Of a stretch of 64,000 bases of DNA, positions 33,795 through 41,376 are shown in pieces; position 1 is the stretch's first letter, and each line of letters starts with the position of its first letter. This stretch comes from Prado023 sp963788325. Its GTDB lineage: Bacteria > Actinomycetota > Actinomycetes > S36-B12 > CAIYMF01. The translations under genes and the position numbers were made by a program. The notes under the pieces were generated by a model. It made no database searches. It saw only the letters and a program-made list of their open reading frames with translations, and was not told where the DNA came from. The stretch lies in assembly GCA_963788325.1 (NCBI GenBank), contig CAWBGJ010000014.1, positions 62,001 through 126,000 of the forward strand. The letters run 5' to 3'.

Positions 33795-35294
33795 ATGGCA
33801 CGCGTGGTGGTCATCGGGGCCGGTATGGGCGGGATGGCCGCGGCCGCCCGGTTGCGGGTCAAGGGACATGAGGTCACGGTCGTCGAGTCCTCGCCGACCC
33901 ATGGCGGCAAGCTCGGGACGCTGCGCCGCGACGGGTACGCCTTCGACACCGGCCCGAGCCTGTTCACGCTCCCGGCCGTCTACCGCGACCTGTTCCTCAA
34001 GACCGGCGGGCCGCTGGAGGAGAGCGTCGAGTTGGTCCCGCTCGATCCGGGTTTCACCTACCGGTTCTCCGACGGCACGCACTTGCCCATGCCCGGCGCG
34101 GGGGTGGGCCTGGGCGCCGCCGCGATGGGCGAGGCGTTCGGCGGTGCAGCGGCCGCGGACTGGCGAGCGCTGCAGGAACGGGCGGGCCGGATGTGGGCAA
34201 CCACCCGACGGCCCTTCCTGGAGTCCCCGCTGACCGGCGCGCGCGACCTGCTCCCCCTGGCCCGCGACCTGGGCGCCGTGCGCACCGTGGCACCCTGGCA
34301 GACCCTGCGCAGCCTCGGCCAGCACACACTCTCGGACTGGCGGGCGCGCCAGGTCCTGGACCGCTACGCGACCTACTCAGGCTCGGACCCGCGTCGCGCG
34401 CCGGCCGTCCTGGCCACGATCCCCTACGTGGAGGCCACCTTCGGGGCGTGGCACATCGCCGGCGGCCTGCGCAGCCTCGGCGACGCCCTGCGGGCCCGCC
34501 TGGATGAGCGCGGCGTGACCGTGCGCCTGTCGACCCCGGCCACGAGGATCGAGGTGGGCTCCGACGGGCGGGTGTCCGGAGTGCAGGTCAACGGTGCCGA
34601 GGTCCTGCCCGCCGACGTGGTGGTCGCCAATGCCGACGCCCGCAGCGTCTATGGCCCGCTGCTCGGGGACCGGGCCCCCGCTGGCCCCCTGCGAAGGCTG
34701 GGCCGGGCCACCCCCTCGCTGTCCGGTTTCGTGCTCCTGCTGGCCGTGCAGGGACGCACCCCGGGGCTGACGCACAACAACGTGTGGTTCCCCGCCGAGT
34801 ACGACCCCGAGTTCGACGCGATCTTCGGCCGCTCGCCCACGCCGGTCGACGACCCCACCATCTACGCCTGCGTCCCCGAGGACCCGTCGATGCGGCCCCA
34901 CGACGGCGAGGCGTGGTTCGTGCTGGTCAACGCGCCTCGGCACTCCCCCGGCGGGCACGAGCGCGGCACCATCGACTGGGACGCTCCGGGCTTGGCGCAG
35001 GCCTACGCCGACCGGGTGCTGGCTCGGCTGGCCGAGCGGGGCACCGACCTCACCGGCCGGATCCGCTGGCGCGAGCTGCGCACGCCGGCGGACCTCGAGC
35101 GCGCGACCGGCGCCCCGGGCGGGGCGATCTACGGCACCTCGTCCAACGGCACCCGTGCGGCGTTCCTACGTCCGCAGAACGCCTCGCCGGTGCCGGGACT
35201 GTTCCTGGTGGGCGGGTCCGCGCACCCCGGTGGAGGTCTGCCCCTGGTCGGCATGTCCGCCGAGATCGTGGCCAACCTGATAGGTCGCGCCTGA
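33795..35294 (+). CDS. CrtD-like carotenoid desaturase (FAD-dependent)
   Basis: CrtI/CrtD-family flavoprotein of 499 residues. The dinucleotide-binding motif VVIGAGMGGMAAAARL opens the protein, followed by VESSPTHGGKLGTL and FDTGPSLFTLP. The C-terminal FAD contact is GLFLVGGSAHPGGGLPLVGMSA, typical of C-3',4' desaturases and relatives. A separate phytoene desaturase (41377) is present, so this paralogue is likely a later desaturase acting on a 1-hydroxylated end. TAGGGT 7 bases before the ATG could be a leaderless -10 box, but its TAG is also the stop of the upstream gene, so it may be chance. Confidence 0.82.
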   Translation: MARVVVIGAGMGGMAAAARLRVKGHEVTVVESSPTHGGKLGTLRRDGYAFDTGPSLFTLPAVYRDLFLKTGGPLEESVELVPLDPGFTYRFSDGTHLPMPGAGVGLGAAAMGEAFGGAAAADWRALQERAGRMWATTRRPFLESPLTGARDLLPLARDLGAVRTVAPWQTLRSLGQHTLSDWRARQVLDRYATYSGSDPRRAPAVLATIPYVEATFGAWHIAGGLRSLGDALRARLDERGVTVRLSTPATRIEVGSDGRVSGVQVNGAEVLPADVVVANADARSVYGPLLGDRAPAGPLRRLGRATPSLSGFVLLLAVQGRTPGLTHNNVWFPAEYDPEFDAIFGRSPTPVDDPTIYACVPEDPSMRPHDGEAWFVLVNAPRHSPGGHERGTIDWDAPGLAQAYADRVLARLAERGTDLTGRIRWRELRTPADLERATGAPGGAIYGTSSNGTRAAFLRPQNASPVPGLFLVGGSAHPGGGLPLVGMSAEIVANLIGRA

Positions 35295-35340
35295 CCCGCG
35301 CACCCCAGCCCCGCGGGCCGACCCGCGCGCCAGCCCCGCC
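35293..35340. repeat. Imperfect direct repeat after the crtD-like gene
   Basis: A 22-base unit beginning GACCCGCGC and ending CCAGCCCCGC starts at 35293 and recurs at 35320 with a small deletion. It lies in the 113-bp convergent gap before the antiporter gene. A GC-rich stem (GCGGCGGGCGCGGCGG) follows near 35390. No T-tract terminator is present. Confidence 0.4.
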
Positions 35341-35407
35341 CTGCCCGCTCTCGCGCCTTCGCCGCCCCTGTCCCGCCCAACCCGCAGCGGCGGGCGCGGC
35401 GGCCCGG

Positions 35408-36955
35408 CTACTCCGGGGCGTCCGGGCCGCCAGGCTCGGACCAGCCTGCCAACCGACCCGCCCGGGACACCGATTGCAGGACCTTCTCGGCCTCCGAACG
35501 CGCCTGCAGTGTGCTCACGATGAGCAGCCGGTCCCCGATCTTGATCCGGGTGTTCCGGTCGGGAACCAGGGTGTGCCCCGAGCGCACCACCAGGGACACG
35601 ACAGCGCCCGGCGGGAGCGGCAGCTCGGCGACATAGGTGCCCGCCACCCGCGAACCGGTCGGGATATCGAGGTCGAGCAGGGCTGCATGCATCGTGTCCA
35701 ACGGGGCAGCCTCCACCGTGAGCTCGCCGACCTGCTCAGGGCGCACGAGCCCCAGCCTGCGGGCGAAGGCCGGCATGGTCGGCGACTGGATCAGCGTGAG
35801 CGCCACGACCAGCAGCATCGTCACGTCGAAGATGAGTTCGCCGTCCTCCCCGATCGCCCCGAGCGGGATCGTGGCGAACACGATCGGAACGGCACCGCGC
35901 AGGCCCGCCCACGCGGCCAGCGCGGTCCACTGCCAGGGGATCGGTGCCGTCCGCGACCTCCGGGTGGCCCAGCCGGGGCGATGGAAGGCCGCCAGCGAGA
36001 CGAGCACGCTGACCGGGCGCGCCACGAACAGCAGGAGCAGCCCCGCGAGCAGCGCGATCTCCGCGGCCTGGACCATCCGCTCCGGGACCACCAGGAGGCC
36101 CAGCATGATGAACAGCCCGATCTGCACCGCCCAGGCCAGGCCCTCCACGAAACCCAGCACAGCGCGTCGGTGCGGAAGCTCAGAGGCCGCCAGCACCAGC
36201 GCCGTGACGTACACGGCTGCGAAACCGGAGGTGTGCAGCACCACCGCCAAGCCGTAGCTGAGCATGAACAGGCCCACCACCGCCACGGGGTACAGACCCG
36301 CCGCCGGGAGGGCCAGACGCGGCAGCAGCCAGCGCGCGAACAGCCCGACGAGCACGCCCAGGACCAGCCCACCCACGAGCTCGGCCATCACGATGATCGG
36401 GATCAGCCATGGCGCCAGCTCAGAGCCCGCGGTCGTGGAGAGCAGGACGACCAGCACGACCACTGGTGCGTCGTTGAGACCGGACTCGGCCTCCAGCAGG
36501 GTCTGCAGGCGCGCGGGCAGCCGCAGGCCGCGCGCGACCGTGAACACCGCGGCCGCATCGGTCGGGGCGAGCACGGCTCCGATCAGCACCGCGACCCGCA
36601 GGTCGAGTCCCACGATCCAGCTCAGGGGCAGCGCCACGAGGAAGATGCTCAGCGCCACCCCGACTGAGGCCAGGATGCCGGCGGGCACGATCACCGGCCG
36701 CACGGTGGACGGTCGGGTGGTCAGGCCACCCTCGGCCAGGATGATCACCAGCCCGCCGTACCCGAGCGCCGTGGCCAGCTCAGCGTTGTCGAAGGCCACA
36801 CCGCCGATCCCGTCGTCGCTGATCAGCAGGCCCAGCCCGAGGTAGAACAGCAGGCCGGGCAGGCCGAACCGGGAGGCCAGCCGGATCCCGGCGACAGCGG
36901 CCAGCACGACCACGCCGACGACCAGCATCAGCTCCGCGGCCAGCTCGGCATCCAT
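35408..36955 (-). CDS. K+/H+ antiporter with C-terminal RCK_C domain
   Basis: Monovalent cation:proton antiporter of the NhaP2/CvrA type. The 515-residue protein has about 12 membrane segments, with LIGAVLAPTDAAAVFTVARG and LEAESGLNDAPVVVLV, the Asp-containing ion-binding region of CPA antiporters. A cytoplasmic C-terminal RCK_C (TrkA_C) domain at about 415-500 contains LPLPPGAVVSLVVRSG and the DRLLIV segment. I chose the ATG at 36955, which overlaps the stop of the upstream gene by one base (TGATG); a TTG one codon earlier is possible. It is the last gene of a three-gene minus-strand operon. Confidence 0.88.
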   Translation of the reverse strand: MDAELAAELMLVVGVVVLAAVAGIRLASRFGLPGLLFYLGLGLLISDDGIGGVAFDNAELATALGYGGLVIILAEGGLTTRPSTVRPVIVPAGILASVGVALSIFLVALPLSWIVGLDLRVAVLIGAVLAPTDAAAVFTVARGLRLPARLQTLLEAESGLNDAPVVVLVVLLSTTAGSELAPWLIPIIVMAELVGGLVLGVLVGLFARWLLPRLALPAAGLYPVAVVGLFMLSYGLAVVLHTSGFAAVYVTALVLAASELPHRRAVLGFVEGLAWAVQIGLFIMLGLLVVPERMVQAAEIALLAGLLLLFVARPVSVLVSLAAFHRPGWATRRSRTAPIPWQWTALAAWAGLRGAVPIVFATIPLGAIGEDGELIFDVTMLLVVALTLIQSPTMPAFARRLGLVRPEQVGELTVEAAPLDTMHAALLDLDIPTGSRVAGTYVAELPLPPGAVVSLVVRSGHTLVPDRNTRIKIGDRLLIVSTLQARSEAEKVLQSVSRAGRLAGWSEPGGPDAPE

Positions 36956-37611
36956 CAACGGCCCCCGCCGAGTTCACGTCGCACCACGACCAGCAGCTGC
37001 GTCAGGCCCACCAGCCCGAGCGCCACCAGCGCACCGGCACCCAGGGTGGACCAGTTCGGGTCGTCGTCAGGGCGGGCGATCCCGGCCAGCAGGAACATCA
37101 CGACCACGATCACCCGGGTGGCTCGTTCGTTGACGGTCAGGACGCCGACCTCGGTCATCCCGGCTCCGCCGGCACGTGCCCGGGCGTACTCCTGCAGCCA
37201 ACCCAGGCCGATCGCCGCCACGCACAGCGGCCCCGGGGCACCGGTGACCCACAGCGCGGCCACGAAGGCCGCATCGCTGACCCGATCGGCCACCGCGTCG
37301 AGCACCGCGCCCCAGCGGCTGGTCCGCCCCGTCATCACTGCGACCGCACCGTCCAGGGAGTCGACCAGGCCGCTGAACGCGATCACGAGCGCCGCGCCAA
37401 GGACGGCACCAGGGCTACCCTGAGCGGCCAGGACCGGGGCACACACGGCGATCAGCAGGCCGACCAGTGTCACGACGTCGGGAGCGACGCGCAGCCTCGC
37501 CAACGGGGCAGCCAGGGCGTGCACCAGCGTCAGCCAACCCCCCACGATCCCGGTCGGTCGGGCACCACCATGCAGCGCGGACCACTGCTTCAGGTAGGTG
37601 GCGCGATCCAT
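36955..37611 (-). CDS. CDP-alcohol phosphatidyltransferase family protein
   Basis: Integral membrane enzyme that joins a CDP-linked lipid to an alcohol. The 218-residue product has about six membrane segments and the motif region VDSLDGAVAVMTGRTSRWG followed by AVLDAVADRVSD. Compared with D-x2-DG-x2-AR-x8-G-x3-D-x3-D, all four Asp and both Gly are present, but the Arg of the AR pair is Val. The ATG at 37611 lies two bases after the SIMPL gene stop. The head-group alcohol cannot be predicted. One-base overlap with the antiporter start suggests an operon. Confidence 0.84.
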   Translation of the reverse strand: MDRATYLKQWSALHGGARPTGIVGGWLTLVHALAAPLARLRVAPDVVTLVGLLIAVCAPVLAAQGSPGAVLGAALVIAFSGLVDSLDGAVAVMTGRTSRWGAVLDAVADRVSDAAFVAALWVTGAPGPLCVAAIGLGWLQEYARARAGGAGMTEVGVLTVNERATRVIVVVMFLLAGIARPDDDPNWSTLGAGALVALGLVGLTQLLVVVRRELGGGR

Positions 37612-37613
37612 GG

Positions 37614-38237
37614 TCAGCGCAACGACCAACCCACAGTGAGGCTGACCACGACCGCACCCTCGCCTGCGTCCACCGACATCCGCGCCGGCCCGCCCGCATC
37701 CGCCATCGCTGCCATCCGCACCGGTCCGGGCTGGCGAGGGGCACTGGTGGTCTCGTCGATGGCCAGCACGTCGCCGAGCTCTCGACCGGCCAGGGCGGCG
37801 AGTTGCCCGGCGCGCGCGGCAGCATCAGCCCACGCGGCCTCCCGGGCCTGGACCACCAGGGCCGAGGGGTCACTGTGCCGGAAGCTGATCGCCTGCAGGC
37901 GTGCCGCATCACCGCCGGCCACGACGACCTCGCTGAGCAGGTCCCCGACCGACTCGAGGTCCGGGGTGGTCGCGGTCAGCGCCACGGTCGCCTGGAAGCC
38001 AGCAACCGTCGGATAGTCGTCGTACACCGGGTTCAGGCTGACCGCCGACGTGGCCAGCGCCGACTCCGCGACCCCGCGGTGCAGCAGCGCCACCCGGATC
38101 CCGGCCAGCGACTCGGCCGAGGCCGCCAGCGCAGCCACCGCCGAGGGCCGGCGCACCTCCGCGCCGACGGTCAGCACGCACTCGTCGCGCGGTCCCGTCG
38201 CCGTGCCCGATCCGGTGACCCAGATCCCCTTGTCCAT
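37614..38237 (-). CDS. SIMPL (DUF541) domain protein
   Basis: The 207-residue protein begins DKGIWVTGSGTATGPRDECVLTVGAEV, the usual start of SIMPL/DUF541 proteins, and continues with PVYDDYPTVAGFQATVALTATT and a C-terminal strand pair. Unlike many members it has no signal peptide. The ATG has AGGAGG with a 4-base spacer. The family is linked loosely to stress and outer-surface functions but has no defined activity. It leads the SIMPL-phosphatidyltransferase-antiporter operon and follows metF by 21 bp. Confidence 0.82.
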   Translation of the reverse strand: MDKGIWVTGSGTATGPRDECVLTVGAEVRRPSAVAALAASAESLAGIRVALLHRGVAESALATSAVSLNPVYDDYPTVAGFQATVALTATTPDLESVGDLLSEVVVAGGDAARLQAISFRHSDPSALVVQAREAAWADAAARAGQLAALAGRELGDVLAIDETTSAPRQPGPVRMAAMADAGGPARMSVDAGEGAVVVSLTVGWSLR

Positions 38238-38258
38238 GACGCCTCCTGTGGCCGGTGA

Positions 38259-39128
38259 CTAGGTGAGCTGGGCAAAGATCTGCCGCGTGGCCGTCGACCT
38301 GTTCAGAGTGTAGAAGTGCAGGCCCGGCGCACCGCCGGCGAGCAGCTCCTCGCAGAGCTCGGTAGCCACCTGGATCCCCAGCGCCGAGACGGCCACCGGG
38401 TCCGCGGCCACCGCCTGGAACCGCACGGCGAGCTCGTTCGGGAAGTCGGCCCCGGACAGGACGGCGAACCGCTCGATCTGGCGCACGTCGGTCACCGGCA
38501 TGATGCCGGGCAGGATCGGCATGGTCACGCCGTGCTCGTGCGCGCGGCGGACCAGGGCGAAGTAGTCCTGCGCCCGGAAGAAGAACTGCGTGATGGCGAA
38601 CGTCGCCCCGGCCTGCTGCTTGGCAGCCAGCACCCGGGCGTCCTCATCGAGGTCCACCGACTCCGGATGCCCCTCGGGGAACGCAGCCACCCCGATCGTG
38701 AAGTCCCCGGAGCGCCCAGCCAGGCGCACCAGGTCCTCGGCATGTGCCAGCCCGCCGGCAACCGGCGTCCACGGGCTGCCCGGCCCGCCGGGCGGATCCC
38801 CGCGCAGCGCCAGCAGGTTGGTGATCCCGGCCAACTCGTAGCGCATGAGGACCTCGCGCAACTCGTCCTCGGTGGCCCCGACGCAGGTCAGGTGGGCCAC
38901 CGCGTCCATGCCGGTCTCGGCCAGGATCCGGCTGGTGATGCGCACCGTGCGGTCCCGGGTGGACCCGCCGGCCCCGTAGGTCACCGACACGAACGTCGGC
39001 GACAACGGCGTCAGGTCCTTGATCGCCGACCAGAGCTGGCGCTCCCCCTCGTCGGTCTTCGGCGGGAAGAACTCGAAGGAGAACACAGGCTCCGCGGAGC
39101 CCAGACGCTGGGCGAGTTCGATCGACAT
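38259..39128 (-). CDS. metF: Methylenetetrahydrofolate reductase MetF
   Basis: FAD-dependent enzyme that reduces 5,10-methylene-THF to 5-methyl-THF for methionine synthesis. The 289-residue TIM-barrel product has PVFSFEFFPPKTDEGERQLW, FVSVTYGAGGSTRDRT, THAHLTC-equivalent VAHLTCVGAT, NLLALRGDPP, and FAITQFFFRAQDYF. I favour ATG 39128 because GGAG lies 6 bases upstream; a GTG directly before it (39131) is also possible. It overlaps the stop of the prenyl synthase gene, so the two are co-transcribed, as in the mycobacterial region. Confidence 0.94.
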   Translation of the reverse strand: MSIELAQRLGSAEPVFSFEFFPPKTDEGERQLWSAIKDLTPLSPTFVSVTYGAGGSTRDRTVRITSRILAETGMDAVAHLTCVGATEDELREVLMRYELAGITNLLALRGDPPGGPGSPWTPVAGGLAHAEDLVRLAGRSGDFTIGVAAFPEGHPESVDLDEDARVLAAKQQAGATFAITQFFFRAQDYFALVRRAHEHGVTMPILPGIMPVTDVRQIERFAVLSGADFPNELAVRFQAVAADPVAVSALGIQVATELCEELLAGGAPGLHFYTLNRSTATRQIFAQLT

Positions 39129-40198
39129 CACAGGCTCCGCGCCGTCGCGGCAACGGCCAACTGGCCGAGCGCCGAGCGCACGTCGTCTGCCAGCCCGGCG
39201 CCGTCCAGGGCCGCAACCGCCTCGTCGGTGCGCCGGGCGATGACCGACTCCACCTCGTCGAGGGCACCAGTGGCGATGATGACCTCCCGCAGCGCGACGA
39301 TGGCGCCCGCCCCGAGGTGCGGATCGCCCAACCCAGCGCGCAGTTGGGCCGCCTGATCGGCGTCGGCGCGTTCCATGGCGGTGGCCACCAGCAGCGTGCG
39401 CTTGCCCTCGCGCAGGTCGTCGCCGGCCGGCTTGCCGGTCTCGGCCGGGTCCCCGAACACCCCCAGCACATCGTCACGCAGCTGGAAGGCCTCGCCCAGG
39501 GGCAGCCCGTAGGCGGACAGCGCGGCCATGAGGTGCTCGTCGCCCCCGGCCAGGGAGGCACCCAGGTGCAGGGGTCGCTCGATCGTGTACTTGGCCGACT
39601 TGTAGCGCACCACGAGCAGCGCACGCTCCGGGGAGGCCTCACTGCGGGCCTGCTCGAGGAGGTCCAGGTACTGGCCGGCCATGAGCTCGGTGCGCATCCG
39701 GTCGTAGATCACCTTGGCGCGCGCCAGCGCCGGTCCGTCGAAGCCCGAGCGGTAGAGCATCTCGTCCGACCAGCTCAGGCAGAGGTCGCCCAGCAGGATG
39801 GCCGCTCCGTCGCCGAACCGACCTGCGTCGCCCAGCCAGCTCTCCCCTCGGTGCAGGGTCGCGAACCGACGGTGCGCGGCCGGCTGGCCGCGGCGCATGT
39901 CCGAGTCATCCATCACGTCGTCGTGCACCAGCGCGCAGGCCTGCAGCATCTCCAGGGACGCAGCGGCGCGCAGGGCGGTCGGCAGGTCGGTGCCGCCGCC
40001 GCTGAGATACCCCCACATGAAGAAGGACGGGCGCAGCCGCTTGCCACCAGCCAGCAGGGAGCCCAGGGCGTCGGTGAACGCCACGAGATCGGCGGAGATC
40101 CCGGTCAGGATCTGCGCCTGCTCGGCAAGGAACTCATCAAGGGTGTCCTGGACCGCGGCGCGCAGCTGCTCGGCGCTCAGGCGGGGTTCGGGCATCAT
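39128..40198 (-). CDS. idsA: Polyprenyl (geranylgeranyl) diphosphate synthase
   Basis: All-helical trans-prenyltransferase that condenses IPP with allylic diphosphates. The 356-residue product has GGKRLRPSF, the first Asp-rich motif in LVHDDVMDDSDMRRG (about 92-106), HRRF, the KSAKYTIERP stretch, and the second motif FQLRDDVLGVFGDP (about 236-249). GGPP is the likely product, feeding CrtB, since all carotenoid enzymes are nearby; chain length is not proved by sequence. TAGGCT 7 bases before the ATG is a leaderless -10 box. It corresponds in position to IdsA2 of mycobacteria. Confidence 0.9.
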   Translation of the reverse strand: MMPEPRLSAEQLRAAVQDTLDEFLAEQAQILTGISADLVAFTDALGSLLAGGKRLRPSFFMWGYLSGGGTDLPTALRAAASLEMLQACALVHDDVMDDSDMRRGQPAAHRRFATLHRGESWLGDAGRFGDGAAILLGDLCLSWSDEMLYRSGFDGPALARAKVIYDRMRTELMAGQYLDLLEQARSEASPERALLVVRYKSAKYTIERPLHLGASLAGGDEHLMAALSAYGLPLGEAFQLRDDVLGVFGDPAETGKPAGDDLREGKRTLLVATAMERADADQAAQLRAGLGDPHLGAGAIVALREVIIATGALDEVESVIARRTDEAVAALDGAGLADDVRSALGQLAVAATARSL

Positions 40199-40205
40199 GG
40201 CGCAC

Positions 40206-40211
40206 AGCCTA
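40206..40211 (-). promoter_or_regulatory. Leaderless -10 box of idsA-metF
   Basis: TAGGCT on the minus strand ends 7 bases before the ATG of the prenyl synthase gene. The message would start at or next to the initiation codon. Confidence 0.5.
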
Positions 40212-40335
40212 GGGCCCGGGGACTCAGCCGGCGGCCAGGCGATCGGGCGATCGGCGGCGCCGTCGGCATACCGGCGTGAACGACAGCAGGGGCGCTACCC
40301 GACCTGAACCGGGTACCGCCCCTGCCGCCGTGGTG

Positions 40336-40740
40336 TCAGGACCCGAGGATCTTCGCCTTCTGAGCGGCGAACTCCTCCTCGGTGAGGACCCCGGCGGCCT
40401 TGAGCTCCCCGAGCTTCTGGAGCTGGGCAATGGTGTCCTCGGCGGCCGGAGCGGCCGGCGCTGCGGCCGCCGGAGCTGCCGCAGCCGGCGCCTGGGCGGC
40501 GACGGCCTGGGCCACGGCCGCGTCGATGGCCGCCTGCTGAGCGGCAGCTTGCTGGGCAGCGGCCTGATCCGCCTGCATCTGGGCGAACTGATCGTTCTGC
40601 GCCTGCTGCTGGGCCGCGGCCTGCTGCTTGCTGGCCGACGACTTCTGCATGCTCCCCGACACGGCGGTGGCCGTGCCCGCGATGACTGCCGTGCGCGCCA
40701 TGGTGCCCACCAGTCCCGGGCGTCCCCTTCTCCTGGGCAT
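40336..40740 (-). CDS. SHOCT-domain protein
   Basis: The 134-residue product has a basic N-terminus (PRRRGRPG), a short hydrophobic segment (about 11-30), a Gln/Ala-rich low-complexity or coiled region (about 35-100), and a C-terminal SHOCT motif, IAQLQKLGELKAAGVLTEEEF followed by AAQKAKIL. SHOCT domains are short oligomerisation motifs. The ATG overlaps the DUF6325 stop by one base (TGATG). Pairing of DUF6325 with a SHOCT protein recurs in actinobacteria, but no function is known. Confidence 0.85.
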   Translation of the reverse strand: MPRRRGRPGLVGTMARTAVIAGTATAVSGSMQKSSASKQQAAAQQQAQNDQFAQMQADQAAAQQAAAQQAAIDAAVAQAVAAQAPAAAAPAAAAPAAPAAEDTIAQLQKLGELKAAGVLTEEEFAAQKAKILGS

Positions 40741-41198
40741 CAGTTGCCCCCTTCTGTCTCGTCCTGCGCCAGTGCCGCGATCGCGGCCGCCATCGTCTCG
40801 GCGGGGATCCGCTGCATCCCTGCCAGGTAACCACCGGAGTTGCGGACGGCCGCACCGATGCGTGCCATCCACGAGTTCTCCCAGACCACGACCAAGGCTG
40901 AGGTGTTCGGCTCGAGGTCCGCGGCCATGAGGTCGAGGTCCTCGTCGTTGAGCAGGTCGAGCTGGTCGTTGGACAATCCGGCGAAGGCCTCGGCCACATC
41001 GGCGTCCTCCACCTCGATCACCGTCGTGTTGCCCTCGGCGTCCTTGCTCACTAACGCCAGGTCGATGATGTGGACCGTGCCGCTGTCGTTGAGCTCGGCC
41101 AGCGCCGGAGCGACCTCCCCGTTGAAGTCATTGCCTTCGAACACGACCAGGGCGATGTCCACCGGACCGATCGAGTCCGGGTCCAGGATCTGAGCCAT
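40740..41198 (-). CDS. DUF6325 family protein
   Basis: The 152-residue acidic protein has IGPVDIALVVFEGNDFNGEVAPALAEL, followed by a region with VHIIDLALVSKDAEGN and a C-terminal helix with VRNSGGYLAGMQRIPAETM, the pattern of DUF6325 (putative membrane-associated or regulatory proteins). I prefer the ATG at 41198 because GGAAGG lies 8 bases upstream; another ATG two codons earlier is nearly on the ribosome site. A -10 box TAGCGT inside a small dyad lies about 42 bp upstream. It is co-transcribed with the SHOCT gene. Confidence 0.84.
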   Translation of the reverse strand: MAQILDPDSIGPVDIALVVFEGNDFNGEVAPALAELNDSGTVHIIDLALVSKDAEGNTTVIEVEDADVAEAFAGLSNDQLDLLNDEDLDLMAADLEPNTSALVVVWENSWMARIGAAVRNSGGYLAGMQRIPAETMAAAIAALAQDETEGGN

Positions 41199-41233
41199 AT
41201 GCATTCCCTTCCGACACCTGTGAGTGAGTGTGC

Positions 41234-41252
41234 GCGCTGACGCTACCAGCGC
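41234..41252 (-). promoter_or_regulatory. Dyad around the DUF6325 promoter -10 box
   Basis: GCGCTG (41234-41239) and CAGCGC (41247-41252) form an inverted repeat whose 7-nt spacer contains, on the minus strand, TAGCGT (41245-41240), a good -10 box for the DUF6325-SHOCT operon. A repressor bound here would block the promoter. The regulator is unknown. Confidence 0.4.
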
Positions 41253-41364
41253 AGGATGGCCGAGGCCGGGCGTACGGCCGAGCCCCCGGAGGTCCCCGTT
41301 CGACCTGCCGGGACGGCGGCTCTGGGCACCGGGTCGCGCGTTCGCAGAGTCGCAGGCCTGGGCC

Positions 41365-41370
41365 TACGGT
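41365..41370 (+). promoter_or_regulatory. Leaderless -10 box of crtI
   Basis: TACGGT lies 6 bases before the crtI ATG at 41377, the leaderless layout seen repeatedly in this window. TTCGCA 18 bp upstream is a weak -35 candidate. Confidence 0.45.
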
Positions 41371-41376
41371 AGGTCC

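Noticed and set aside
34784..36667. 627-codon plus-strand frame over the antiporter gene
   Set aside because: Gln/His/Arg-rich antisense translation; the minus-strand antiporter has membrane segments and an RCK_C domain.
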